Origin: Acidobacteriota bacterium
Lineage (GTDB): Bacteria > Acidobacteriota > Terriglobia > UBA7540
Length of the DNA: 11,658 nucleotides
Assembly (NCBI GenBank): GCA_021827245.1
Contig: JAKAWN010000202.1
Location: 1 to 11,658 of the forward strand
Direction of reading: 5' to 3'
Position 1 is the first letter of the stretch; every line of letters starts with the position of its first letter. Shown here in pieces: positions 1 to 6,780 of this stretch. The position numbers were made by a program, and so were the translations under genes. The notes below the pieces were generated by a model, which had not been told where the DNA came from, did no database searches, and saw only the letters and a list, made by a program, of their open reading frames with translations.

Positions 1-185
1 AAATATCGGCAGAAGTCATGAAGCCGGTCAAAAGTTGGTCCGCCCTTTCGCCATAGTGACGGAATGAAATGCTATCTCATTGCCAATGCGATACCTCACT
101 CGCCCGAGCGCGGAAGTCAGGCTAGTCCATTGTTTTTCAATGCGTCGGTTTATCTATCGGCGCCGTTAGTGGTGAGGAGCTATTT
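1..185. other. Left-edge non-coding stretch
   Basis: No gene can be supported here. All three + frames close early: one stops at 19-21, one at 54-56 and one at 65-67. The short tails read from the left edge resemble nothing I recognise, although one could be the last codons of a gene lying outside the window. The - strand offers only very short frames. The last part is the leader of the metallophosphoesterase gene, ending in a clear Shine-Dalgarno GAGGAG at 174-179, six bases before its ATG. I see only weak promoter-like hexamers (TTGTTT at 130-135, TATCTA at 151-156, spacer 15), not good enough to call. Confidence 0.5.
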
Positions 186-893
186 ATGAGGATCGTCATC
201 ATTTCAGACATTCATGGAAACTTCGATGCGCTTTCCGCACTTCGAGAGGCTTACGACGAGCTTTGGGTGCTGGGTGATCTGGTCAATTACGGGCCTGAAC
301 CCGAGCCGGTGATTGACTTTGTTAGGTCCAAGGCATCCGTTGTCGTTCGCGGAAACCATGACAACTCAATCGGGCTTAATGAGGACCCGCGATGTTCATC
401 CCGCTTTCAAGCGATGGCGGAGGCCACACGGCGCTACACAGACTCAGTGTTGGGGCCCAATTACAAGACCTATCTTCGGAACCTGCCCTTGCATCTCGAG
501 TTGCAGCGTGGAAAGACTCGCTTCTACTTGTGCCACGCTGTGCCTTCGGACCCGCTTTTCGGCTATTGCGAAGCAGAATCACCACGCTGGCTGCAAGAGG
601 CCGAGAGTGTAGATGCCGACATCATCCTGGCGGGCCATACTCACGTTCCAATAATGAGGACCCTCGGTTCCCGCTTGATGGTTAATCCAGGAAGTCTTGG
701 CCAGCCCAAGACAGGGAGTCCTGAGGCTCAGTATGCGGTGTGGGAGGATGGGAAAATGGAACTGAAGTCCTACTGTTATCCGGTAGAAACAGCCGTGGCA
801 AAAATCCAAGCTCTTCCGATTGACGCCATCCTGCGCGATGAGTTGAGCGCAGTTCTGCGGACAGGAAAGATTCCGAAAGCAAAAGAGAAATAG
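186..893 (+). CDS. YfcE-like calcineurin-type metallophosphoesterase
   Basis: This is a 235-residue single-domain metallophosphoesterase with no signal peptide, so it is cytoplasmic. All family metal-binding motifs are visible in order: D8-x-H10 in SDIHGN, G30-D31 followed by NYGP, G56-N57-H58-D59, H117 in CHAVPSD, and G150-H151-T152-H153 near the end, followed by NPGSLGQP (167-174). Together they form the two-metal site (usually Mn, Fe or Ni) of the YfcE/MJ0936 branch. These enzymes hydrolyse phosphodiesters in vitro, and their natural substrates are mostly unknown. The ATG is preceded by GAGGAG at six bases. The length is somewhat above the approximately 160-190 residues of the smallest YfcE proteins. 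The extra sequence is a C-terminal tail ending in a Lys-rich stretch. The gene is followed by 91 bases and a separate promoter, so a tight operon with the next gene is not needed. Family is secure, substrate unknown. Confidence 0.93.
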   Translation: MRIVIISDIHGNFDALSALREAYDELWVLGDLVNYGPEPEPVIDFVRSKASVVVRGNHDNSIGLNEDPRCSSRFQAMAEATRRYTDSVLGPNYKTYLRNLPLHLELQRGKTRFYLCHAVPSDPLFGYCEAESPRWLQEAESVDADIILAGHTHVPIMRTLGSRLMVNPGSLGQPKTGSPEAQYAVWEDGKMELKSYCYPVETAVAKIQALPIDAILRDELSAVLRTGKIPKAKEK

Positions 894-928
894 AGATCCA
901 TGTCGAAAATCGAAAAGCTTGAGGCGAA

Positions 929-957
929 TTGATTTGTTCATGGTCGAGTTGTAGAAT
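929..957 (+). promoter_or_regulatory. Sigma70-like promoter of the MBL-fold gene
   Basis: TTGATT (929-934) and TAGAAT (952-957) are separated by exactly 17 bases. They match the consensus -35 at four of six positions and the -10 at five of six. The predicted transcript would start near 964, giving a leader of about 20 bases before the GTG at 985 with the ribosome binding site GAGGAGG at 972-978. The position, orientation and spacing fit the downstream gene. Read by eye; not tested against background. Confidence 0.5.
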
Positions 958-984
958 CGGTCACTTCAGCCGAGGAGGTATTCA

Positions 985-2475
985 GTGACAAGAAGCAGGG
1001 TGTCTTCCGTTCTTGGGGTTATAGCAGCGCTACTTTTCATGACCAATGGAGTCAGCCTCCCGCTTCAGGCACAGGAAGCCGGGATTCTAACGAATATTGA
1101 GATCGGATCGTATAAGACCGATATCGAGTACCTGAGATTCCCGCTCGACCAGCCAATTTCTGCTTCGCGGTTCAACTACACGGCAACCGTGGGTATGGTG
1201 CATACCGCGAAGCTTTTCATCACGGCCACGACGCCGGCAAATACTGGCGCGGGATTGAAAATCAACGGAGTCGCGGTGAAATCCGGCGAGCCGCACGAGG
1301 TGAATCCGAAGGAAGGCGCCAATCGGTATGTCATCACGGTGTCCACCCCGGAAGCGCCATTCGCGCGCTATCGCCTTACGGTCTACCGGAAAGACTTTTC
1401 GAAGGAATACACATCTGAGAAGCTCGGCAACGGCATCTGGCGCATCTTCGATTTCGGCGGCATCCGCGGAAACGAAAGCTTCTACCTGGTGGAAGGGAAG
1501 GATCGCGCTCTCCTTTTGGATACTGGCATGGGCAAGGGTGACCTTCCCGCATACATACGCACGCTGACCTCGCTGCCCATCGCCGTTGCGATCACCCACG
1601 GCCACGGCGACCATTTCGGGCAGGTCAACGAATTCAAGGACAGCACAGTGTACATGTCGGAAGAGGATGCCTCTCACCTTCCACCGGACTTCATCACACC
1701 GAAATTCAAATGGATAAAGGACGGCGGCGTCATCGATCTCGGAGGGGGCCGTCAATTTGAGGCGATCCATGTGCCCGGCCACACACTGGGCTCGCTGGTC
1801 TATCTCGACCGCAAAGACAATATTCTCGTCACCGGCGACGCAATCAGCTCAGGCAGCATGGTTTACATGTTCATGCCCAGTTGCACAGCACTGGACCAGT
1901 ATCTTAGGGGCCTGAAACATCTGCAGGAGAAGTTGAAGGGCCTGAACAACCTGACCTTCCTGGTGGGCCATTCCTACCAGGAAAAAGTGCCTCTGAAGGG
2001 AGCCGCGGCACAGGAGTTGGTTTCAGATATGATCACCCTGACAGAAAAAGTCCTCAGCGGTCAGATGCAGGGCAGGCCGGTCTTCACAAGCTTTGGCGGC
2101 CAAAAGTTTGAATTGCGCGAAGCGAATCTGGGGCTGGCCGGGCTCTGGTACAACCCGAAAAATCTCCATACCGCACCAGCCGCGCTGGATTACCTAGATC
2201 TGAAGACACCGGCGGGCAAGCTGCTCGTGTGGAGGCCGTGGTTTTCATCGTGGGTGACCCATTACAACGTCAAGATGCCCGATCAGGGCAGCACGGTGGA
2301 GGTAACTCCCGTCGCGTATTGGCCAAATTACAAAAACTTGACTGTGAACGGCGCCGAGGTGAAGTCTGGGGCGACGCACACGGTAAACCTGACCCCCAGT
2401 GAAAACAGGATCGCCATCACGGTCACCGGACACGATGGTTCGACGGAAACCTATACTGTGGAAGTCCAAAGATGA
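985..2475 (+). CDS. Exported MBL-fold hydrolase between two cadherin-like beta-sandwich domains
   Basis: This 496-residue protein starts at GTG, with GAGGAGG six bases upstream. Residues 1-29 look like a Sec signal peptide (basic start, hydrophobic core, likely cut after LQA), so it acts outside the cytoplasmic membrane. The catalytic core (about 145-340) is a metallo-beta-lactamase fold with every metal ligand present: H205-x-H207-x-D209-H210, H266 in PGHTLGS, D285 in TGDAISSG and H329 in VGHS. Residues about 37-135 and 425-495 each resemble the cadherin-like beta-sandwich family (Pfam Cadherin-like, PF12733), with the pattern LxxNGxxVKSG, then NRxxITV, then YxxxV in both. Such domains usually mediate surface or glycan contacts. 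Known MBL-fold relatives include glyoxalase II-like enzymes, lactonases and beta-lactamases; the substrate cannot be told from sequence. The two domains around the core are unusual. Fold certain, reaction unknown. Confidence 0.9.
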   Translation: MTRSRVSSVLGVIAALLFMTNGVSLPLQAQEAGILTNIEIGSYKTDIEYLRFPLDQPISASRFNYTATVGMVHTAKLFITATTPANTGAGLKINGVAVKSGEPHEVNPKEGANRYVITVSTPEAPFARYRLTVYRKDFSKEYTSEKLGNGIWRIFDFGGIRGNESFYLVEGKDRALLLDTGMGKGDLPAYIRTLTSLPIAVAITHGHGDHFGQVNEFKDSTVYMSEEDASHLPPDFITPKFKWIKDGGVIDLGGGRQFEAIHVPGHTLGSLVYLDRKDNILVTGDAISSGSMVYMFMPSCTALDQYLRGLKHLQEKLKGLNNLTFLVGHSYQEKVPLKGAAAQELVSDMITLTEKVLSGQMQGRPVFTSFGGQKFELREANLGLAGLWYNPKNLHTAPAALDYLDLKTPAGKLLVWRPWFSSWVTHYNVKMPDQGSTVEVTPVAYWPNYKNLTVNGAEVKSGATHTVNLTPSENRIAITVTGHDGSTETYTVEVQR

Positions 2476-2559
2476 GCACAGTCTCACCTTGGCACTCGCG
2501 CCGGTTTCGGTAAGTCCGGTGACGGCGTGACACCAGAGATTGTGGAATCTCAGGCGGCC

Positions 2560-2585
2560 AAGGCCATCCGGGGGATGCTTTTTTT
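2560..2585 (+). terminator. Likely intrinsic terminator of the MBL-fold gene
   Basis: A stem CATCC/GGATG (2565-2569 and 2573-2577) closes a GGG loop. With one bulged base it extends through AAGG/CTTT, and a run of seven T follows at 2579-2585. It lies 85 bases after the MBL-fold stop codon and faces the convergent GH106 gene, where a terminator is expected. The stem is modest in strength, so confidence is moderate. Confidence 0.45.
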
Positions 2586-2615
2586 CGCAGCCTCTTTCGC
2601 AATGGCTTCCCGGAT

Positions 2616-2638
2616 CGTGCGCCGAGCCAGGCGCCACG
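2616..2638 (-). repeat. GC-rich hairpin after the GH106 stop codon
   Basis: GCGCC and GGCGC (2619-2623 and 2630-2634) form a strong stem around a six-base loop. It can extend by three pairs (CGT/ACG) past one bulged G. On the - strand transcript it begins about 17 bases after the GH106 stop. No T-run follows, so it is not a standard intrinsic terminator. It could protect the 3' end of the mRNA or mark a Rho-linked end; that role is an inference. Confidence 0.35.
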
Positions 2639-2654
2639 AAATCATTGGCATGGA

Positions 2655-5600
2655 TCAGGAACTGCCTGGCCTTCGCACGGCAGTTCGCAAGAGCACGGGA
2701 CCTATCAGCCCACACTCAAGTAAGGGTGAGTCCTTGTGGAAATGCTTCCATGTGGCGAAAGTGATTCGCCCGCCCGGTGGCTTTGGTTTCCCTTCGATGT
2801 ACCACTGCGGCAGGCTCTTGATCGGGCCGCCGAACAACCCACTTGAATTTTCATATTCATTTTCGGCGGGCAGGTGGTCATCGCCGATCAGGCGATTGGG
2901 CCAGAGGTTCGTTACCAGGACTTCCAGATCGTTCTGCCCGGGACGAACTACTTCCGTGATATCCACCCAGCGTGGTGGCTTCCAAAGAACACCAAGGTCC
3001 TTCCCGTTGAGATGGACTTCCGCAAAGACTTCCACCCATCCCAGGTCAAGATAGAGGCGTCTCCCCTCGGTTGGTTTAGCCGCAACGCGGAAGCGGTTCG
3101 TGTAGGTCGCTGTGCCTGAGAAATACCTCACGCCCTCTTCCGAATGCTTATGCAATGAGATCAACTCCGGTAACGTTATCTCAGAAGGCGCTCCCAGGTC
3201 CGGCGGAAAACTGAGTCGCCACGGGCCTTGGATTTCCTGCGGCGGTTCGATGCCCGAAACCTGCAGGGATGAACTGCCGCCCGCAGGGCCGCGCAGGCCG
3301 TAGCGGCCGTTCTGCCAGATGAGCAATTCCGGATTTCCATTGCCGACCAGTTCAAGGGCAGGCGGCTCTTCCGGTTTGGGCACCCCGGCTTCCACCAGTT
3401 GTTCGATGTGGTCCTCTCCCAACGCCTCCTTGAACAGCCTGGGCTCGCTCATGTCGCCGTGGAAATAAACAGCTCCATCACGCTGGAAAGCCTCGCCCAG
3501 ACCTGGATGAACGGTATTTTCCGATTTTCTGCCTTTTGCAACCAACTTGCCGTTCACACAAAGCGACGGGACTCCCGCCTCGTACACGACCGCCAAGTGC
3601 GTCCACCCCGAGAGCGCCCTGCCTGACACGAGCACAGGCCACGGTTCGCGACGAGACCTCTCGTAAATCAGCACACCGTCGCGGCCCACCGCGAGCCCAC
3701 AGGCTGCCTGGTCCGCGCCGTAGACTTCCTCACCGGCGGGCGGATAGATGACAAAGCTGTGAGCAGTAAATCCTGAGTGCAACACCTTCGCGGCATTTTC
3801 AGGAGGCAACCCCAGATCGACTTCCGGCTTTACCCAAACGCTGATGGTAAAGCTATTCGTCACGTCACGATAACGCCCCGGACGAAGCGCCGGAAAGGGC
3901 GTCACTCCCATGAGCGTCGCGCCATCCCTGGTGATGGCCTGCAAGCGCTGTGTTTCCGCCGGCGAACGAAATACGACGAAGAGCGACCCGTGCGGGCCCA
4001 GCCGCAGGGGCAACCGCACACCTCCATCCACCAAATCGTACAGGTCGGCGGGCGTCATCTCGCCGGTTTCGGGGTTCCAAAGCTCCGGCCGCTTGTTTTC
4101 CACCCGGAACGTACAAACCAGATCTTCTGACTGTCGCCGGCGATTGGCAATAAAGTAGATGTCAGTGTCCCCTGCCCGCCGGTGGATGTAATTGATCGGC
4201 GCGTCGCCCGAGCGGGAGGTGAACTCAAAATCCGGTTTGATGTTCAGTTTATCCAGCACCGCAGTCATGGACTCTTCCCAGAAAACTCGGCCCTTCCCGA
4301 AAGACCTCTCCGTCACGCTGGTTCCGTCCAGATCGCCCCAGACCTCGTCCGCGAGGCGCCGCAGTTCTTCGTCGCTTCCCGGATACCCTGTGAGACCCGG
4401 AGTATGCTCAGGTTTGGGGCCCACAACGATGGCACCGTCTCGCACCAGATCGCGAACTTTGCGCAGCAGTTCCAAGGTCAGTACCTGGTTTTCGGGCAGA
4501 ACCAGCACCCGGTAGTTCATTCCGTCAGGAAGAACGATCCGGCCGTCCCCGGCCTTCATGCGGTTCAGGATGCCCTTTGCGTCGGTCACGTCGTAGTAAT
4601 AGCCAAGGGGCGGCGTGGGGTTCAGTTGTTCCGGCCAGACAGGCGTATCCACGGGAACTTCCACGCCCGCGAAGTAGATGAGGTCCGCCACCAGCAGCCC
4701 CTGACGCAGCAGATGCTGGCAGCACCTGACGTAGTCGAGCCAGCTTGATTCCCGGATAAACCAGGTGTTGGTTCGCGAGTGCATCCATCCCCAGGGTCCC
4801 ATGGTCATTCCCGGCTTGGCTGTGGGATGCGGTTGCATCGCGTAGACGTGGAAAATGAATTCATTCAGGCCCTGGGTGTACATCCAGTCGCCTTGCCCTT
4901 TCATGGCATAGGGGTATTCCAGCCACTTCGCGAACATCGGAGCCCCGGTGTAGGACTCAGCGCCGACGATCCGCTTGCCGAAGACGTGTCCAATGGAACT
5001 TGCCAGCTTGATGCTGTAGTGGTTGTTCTGTCCAACCCAGAACTCGCCCATGGGGATATCCAGCTTGGAGCCCGCCTCGATCTCCTCAAAGGGCCCGCCG
5101 CTGTAAGGCTCCGCATAAGCCTTCATGCTGTGCAGATGGCAAAGTTCGGCAAAGCGGCCATAGTAATAGTCGTCCATCAAGTCGGCGTCCGTTCTGCGGA
5201 TATCCCACAGGAAGCGATCGGAAATGTCACCGCTGCCCACCACGCGGCCCGTCATCGCTGGCATGTACTTGCGCAGGTCGTATCCGCGGCGCCGATGGAA
5301 CTCCTCCGGATACTCTTTAGTCCATGTCTGCATCCCCACTTCGTAACTGTCAATGGTGGCTCCCGCCTGACCCTCGGCGGAAAGAGATTTCATCGAAGGA
5401 AGCAGCTCTCCGAAGAAATGGTTGAAATGATAATCATAGGCTGCCTTGCTGTACTTGTCGCACTCAAGACCCAAACCGCCATCCGGAGCGGGATGGTTCT
5501 CAACGCCGGTCGTTGTCTGCCCCATGCGGAGAATCGTCCAGTTGCCAGCGGGGGCCTGCCATCTGAGGCGGCCATTGCTATCCATGTGCTCGGTGATGTC

Positions 5601-6671
5601 CACAACAGATGCCGGATCGATCATGGACCCCTTCGGGACAGTCCCCGTTGCCTTGAAAGGCTTATCCCCGCGGCGGTGAGTGAAGTTGGCCTTGAGCGGC
5701 CATTTGGAAATGCGCCTGGCCCCGGAGATTCCGATTTCGGCGACCCCGGTGGCCTCTGACGTAACCAGCCGAAAGTACTTTGCCCGCGTCACCGGAAAAT
5801 TGGCGATGGCCGGAACTTCGATCGGGCCGTGACCCAACATCTCCAGATCACACACCTTTTGAAACTGAACTCCGTTGGCCGAGGCTTCCAAAGCTATGGT
5901 CAGGGAGCGGGAAGGTCCAGCATGCGCAAGCGGGGCCGTATAAACTTCGATCGACTGCGCCGCGTAGGGTTCATCAAACTCCAACTGAAGATATGCAGGC
6001 TCGCCGGCTGTGGCCGGATGAATTTCGACGCCTTTTGAAAGATCGCCATCGGTCAACTGGCCAGCGTCGATTGCGCCGCCGCTGGAAGTAATCCGGCTGA
6101 GCAGGTCCCTCAGGGGCCGTTCCTCGCCTTCGAGTGACGGGAAAGCCAGCACCAGGGCATCCTGGTAATATCCGCGCTTTTTGTAGGGTTCGGGCAACTG
6201 AATATTGATCTCTTTGCCGCCGGTGACGCGGGTCTCACTCCAGGTCAGTTGCTGCATGGAAAGCTCAGGAGTGATCCAAGGGCCACCACTTGATGACCAG
6301 CCGGGACAATTCATCATGTCGTACTCAAGCCCCAACCGCTCGGCTTCCTTCATCGCGTGCTGCAGAAGATGAAGCCACTCTGAGCTGCCGTAATTGACCG
6401 GGCCTTTCGGTATGCCTGTACCCACCTGGAAGATCTGGAATCCTCCCACGCCCGCACGCTGCATCGCCTCAAGGTCACGTGTAATTCCGTCCTGAGTGAT
6501 ATTCCCGTTCATCCAGTGCCACCAGGTTTTAGGGCGCGCCGTGGCCGGCGGATGAATGAAACCTTCTTGAAGAGTCTCGTCGTTCGCGGCCCACGTCACG
6601 TGGGGCCAATCTTTAATCAGCGTCAATGCACCGGCTGCTGCTGCACCCTGCAAAAATGTTCGACGTTTCAA
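2655..6671 (-). CDS. Tat-exported GH106-family glycoside hydrolase (alpha-L-rhamnosidase-like) with a LamG-like insert
   Basis: From a TTG start this protein is 1338 residues and opens with MKRRTFLQG, a textbook twin-arginine signal followed by an Ala-rich hydrophobic stretch, so it is exported folded. The GH106 signature starts at about residue 48 (KTWWHWMNGNIT) and continues through NCPGWSSSGGPW (121-132), IDSYEVG (440-446), YAEPYSGG (519-526) and GAESYTG (570-576). Candidate catalytic glutamates are E444 and E572; their 128-residue spacing resembles my recollection of BT0986, the rhamnogalacturonan-II rhamnosidase, and needs a structural check. A discoidin-like beta-sandwich (about 215-320) is inserted in the barrel. 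A concanavalin/LamG-like domain (about 935-1095, FTISVWVKP to DMSEPRLF) and a GH2-like sugar-binding sandwich (about 1180-1265, YFSGTATY to NLWPNRLIGDD) follow. A GTG start seven codons earlier (6692) is possible but less fitting. The gene follows the serine hydrolase by 109 bases. The family is well supported; the exact glycan is unknown. Confidence 0.88.
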   Translation of the reverse strand: MKRRTFLQGAAAAGALTLIKDWPHVTWAANDETLQEGFIHPPATARPKTWWHWMNGNITQDGITRDLEAMQRAGVGGFQIFQVGTGIPKGPVNYGSSEWLHLLQHAMKEAERLGLEYDMMNCPGWSSSGGPWITPELSMQQLTWSETRVTGGKEINIQLPEPYKKRGYYQDALVLAFPSLEGEERPLRDLLSRITSSGGAIDAGQLTDGDLSKGVEIHPATAGEPAYLQLEFDEPYAAQSIEVYTAPLAHAGPSRSLTIALEASANGVQFQKVCDLEMLGHGPIEVPAIANFPVTRAKYFRLVTSEATGVAEIGISGARRISKWPLKANFTHRRGDKPFKATGTVPKGSMIDPASVVDITEHMDSNGRLRWQAPAGNWTILRMGQTTTGVENHPAPDGGLGLECDKYSKAAYDYHFNHFFGELLPSMKSLSAEGQAGATIDSYEVGMQTWTKEYPEEFHRRRGYDLRKYMPAMTGRVVGSGDISDRFLWDIRRTDADLMDDYYYGRFAELCHLHSMKAYAEPYSGGPFEEIEAGSKLDIPMGEFWVGQNNHYSIKLASSIGHVFGKRIVGAESYTGAPMFAKWLEYPYAMKGQGDWMYTQGLNEFIFHVYAMQPHPTAKPGMTMGPWGWMHSRTNTWFIRESSWLDYVRCCQHLLRQGLLVADLIYFAGVEVPVDTPVWPEQLNPTPPLGYYYDVTDAKGILNRMKAGDGRIVLPDGMNYRVLVLPENQVLTLELLRKVRDLVRDGAIVVGPKPEHTPGLTGYPGSDEELRRLADEVWGDLDGTSVTERSFGKGRVFWEESMTAVLDKLNIKPDFEFTSRSGDAPINYIHRRAGDTDIYFIANRRRQSEDLVCTFRVENKRPELWNPETGEMTPADLYDLVDGGVRLPLRLGPHGSLFVVFRSPAETQRLQAITRDGATLMGVTPFPALRPGRYRDVTNSFTISVWVKPEVDLGLPPENAAKVLHSGFTAHSFVIYPPAGEEVYGADQAACGLAVGRDGVLIYERSRREPWPVLVSGRALSGWTHLAVVYEAGVPSLCVNGKLVAKGRKSENTVHPGLGEAFQRDGAVYFHGDMSEPRLFKEALGEDHIEQLVEAGVPKPEEPPALELVGNGNPELLIWQNGRYGLRGPAGGSSSLQVSGIEPPQEIQGPWRLSFPPDLGAPSEITLPELISLHKHSEEGVRYFSGTATYTNRFRVAAKPTEGRRLYLDLGWVEVFAEVHLNGKDLGVLWKPPRWVDITEVVRPGQNDLEVLVTNLWPNRLIGDDHLPAENEYENSSGLFGGPIKSLPQWYIEGKPKPPGGRITFATWKHFHKDSPLLECGLIGPVLLRTAVRRPGSS

Positions 6672-6676
6672 TGGAT

Positions 6677-6686
6677 TCCTCCCCTC
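6677..6686 (-). promoter_or_regulatory. Ribosome binding site that sets the GH106 start at TTG 6671
   Basis: Read on the - strand, GAGGGGAGGA (6686 to 6677) lies five bases before TTG (6671-6669). In the longer reading this purine block would be coding sequence just after the GTG at 6692, which itself lacks a comparable site. Starting at TTG puts the twin-arginine motif KRRTFLQ at residues 2-8, the usual position in Tat substrates. Both facts favour the TTG. Confidence 0.7.
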
Positions 6687-6780
6687 GGGCACAATCTCCC
6701 GTGCCGTTTTTCAGATTAATACGAGAAGTGTCTGCCTCCGTGGGTCGACAATTCCGGAACCGTAGGCCAAGGCCCGGCGC

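Noticed and set aside
1087..1782. Open frame of 231 codons on the - strand inside the MBL-fold gene
   Set aside because: It is antisense to the HxHxDH-containing core, has no family similarity, and is a shadow frame.
4779..5759. Open frame of 326 codons on the + strand inside the GH106 gene
   Set aside because: It lies antisense to a strongly supported GH106 coding region, has no recognisable motifs, and is explained by codon bias in a moderately GC-rich gene.
6688..6711. Hairpin GGCAC-N8-GTGCC followed by GTTTTT on the + strand, resembling a terminator
   Set aside because: No + strand gene precedes it, the stem is only five pairs, and on the - strand no T-run follows. Probably chance, though it lies just before the GH106 ribosome binding site.
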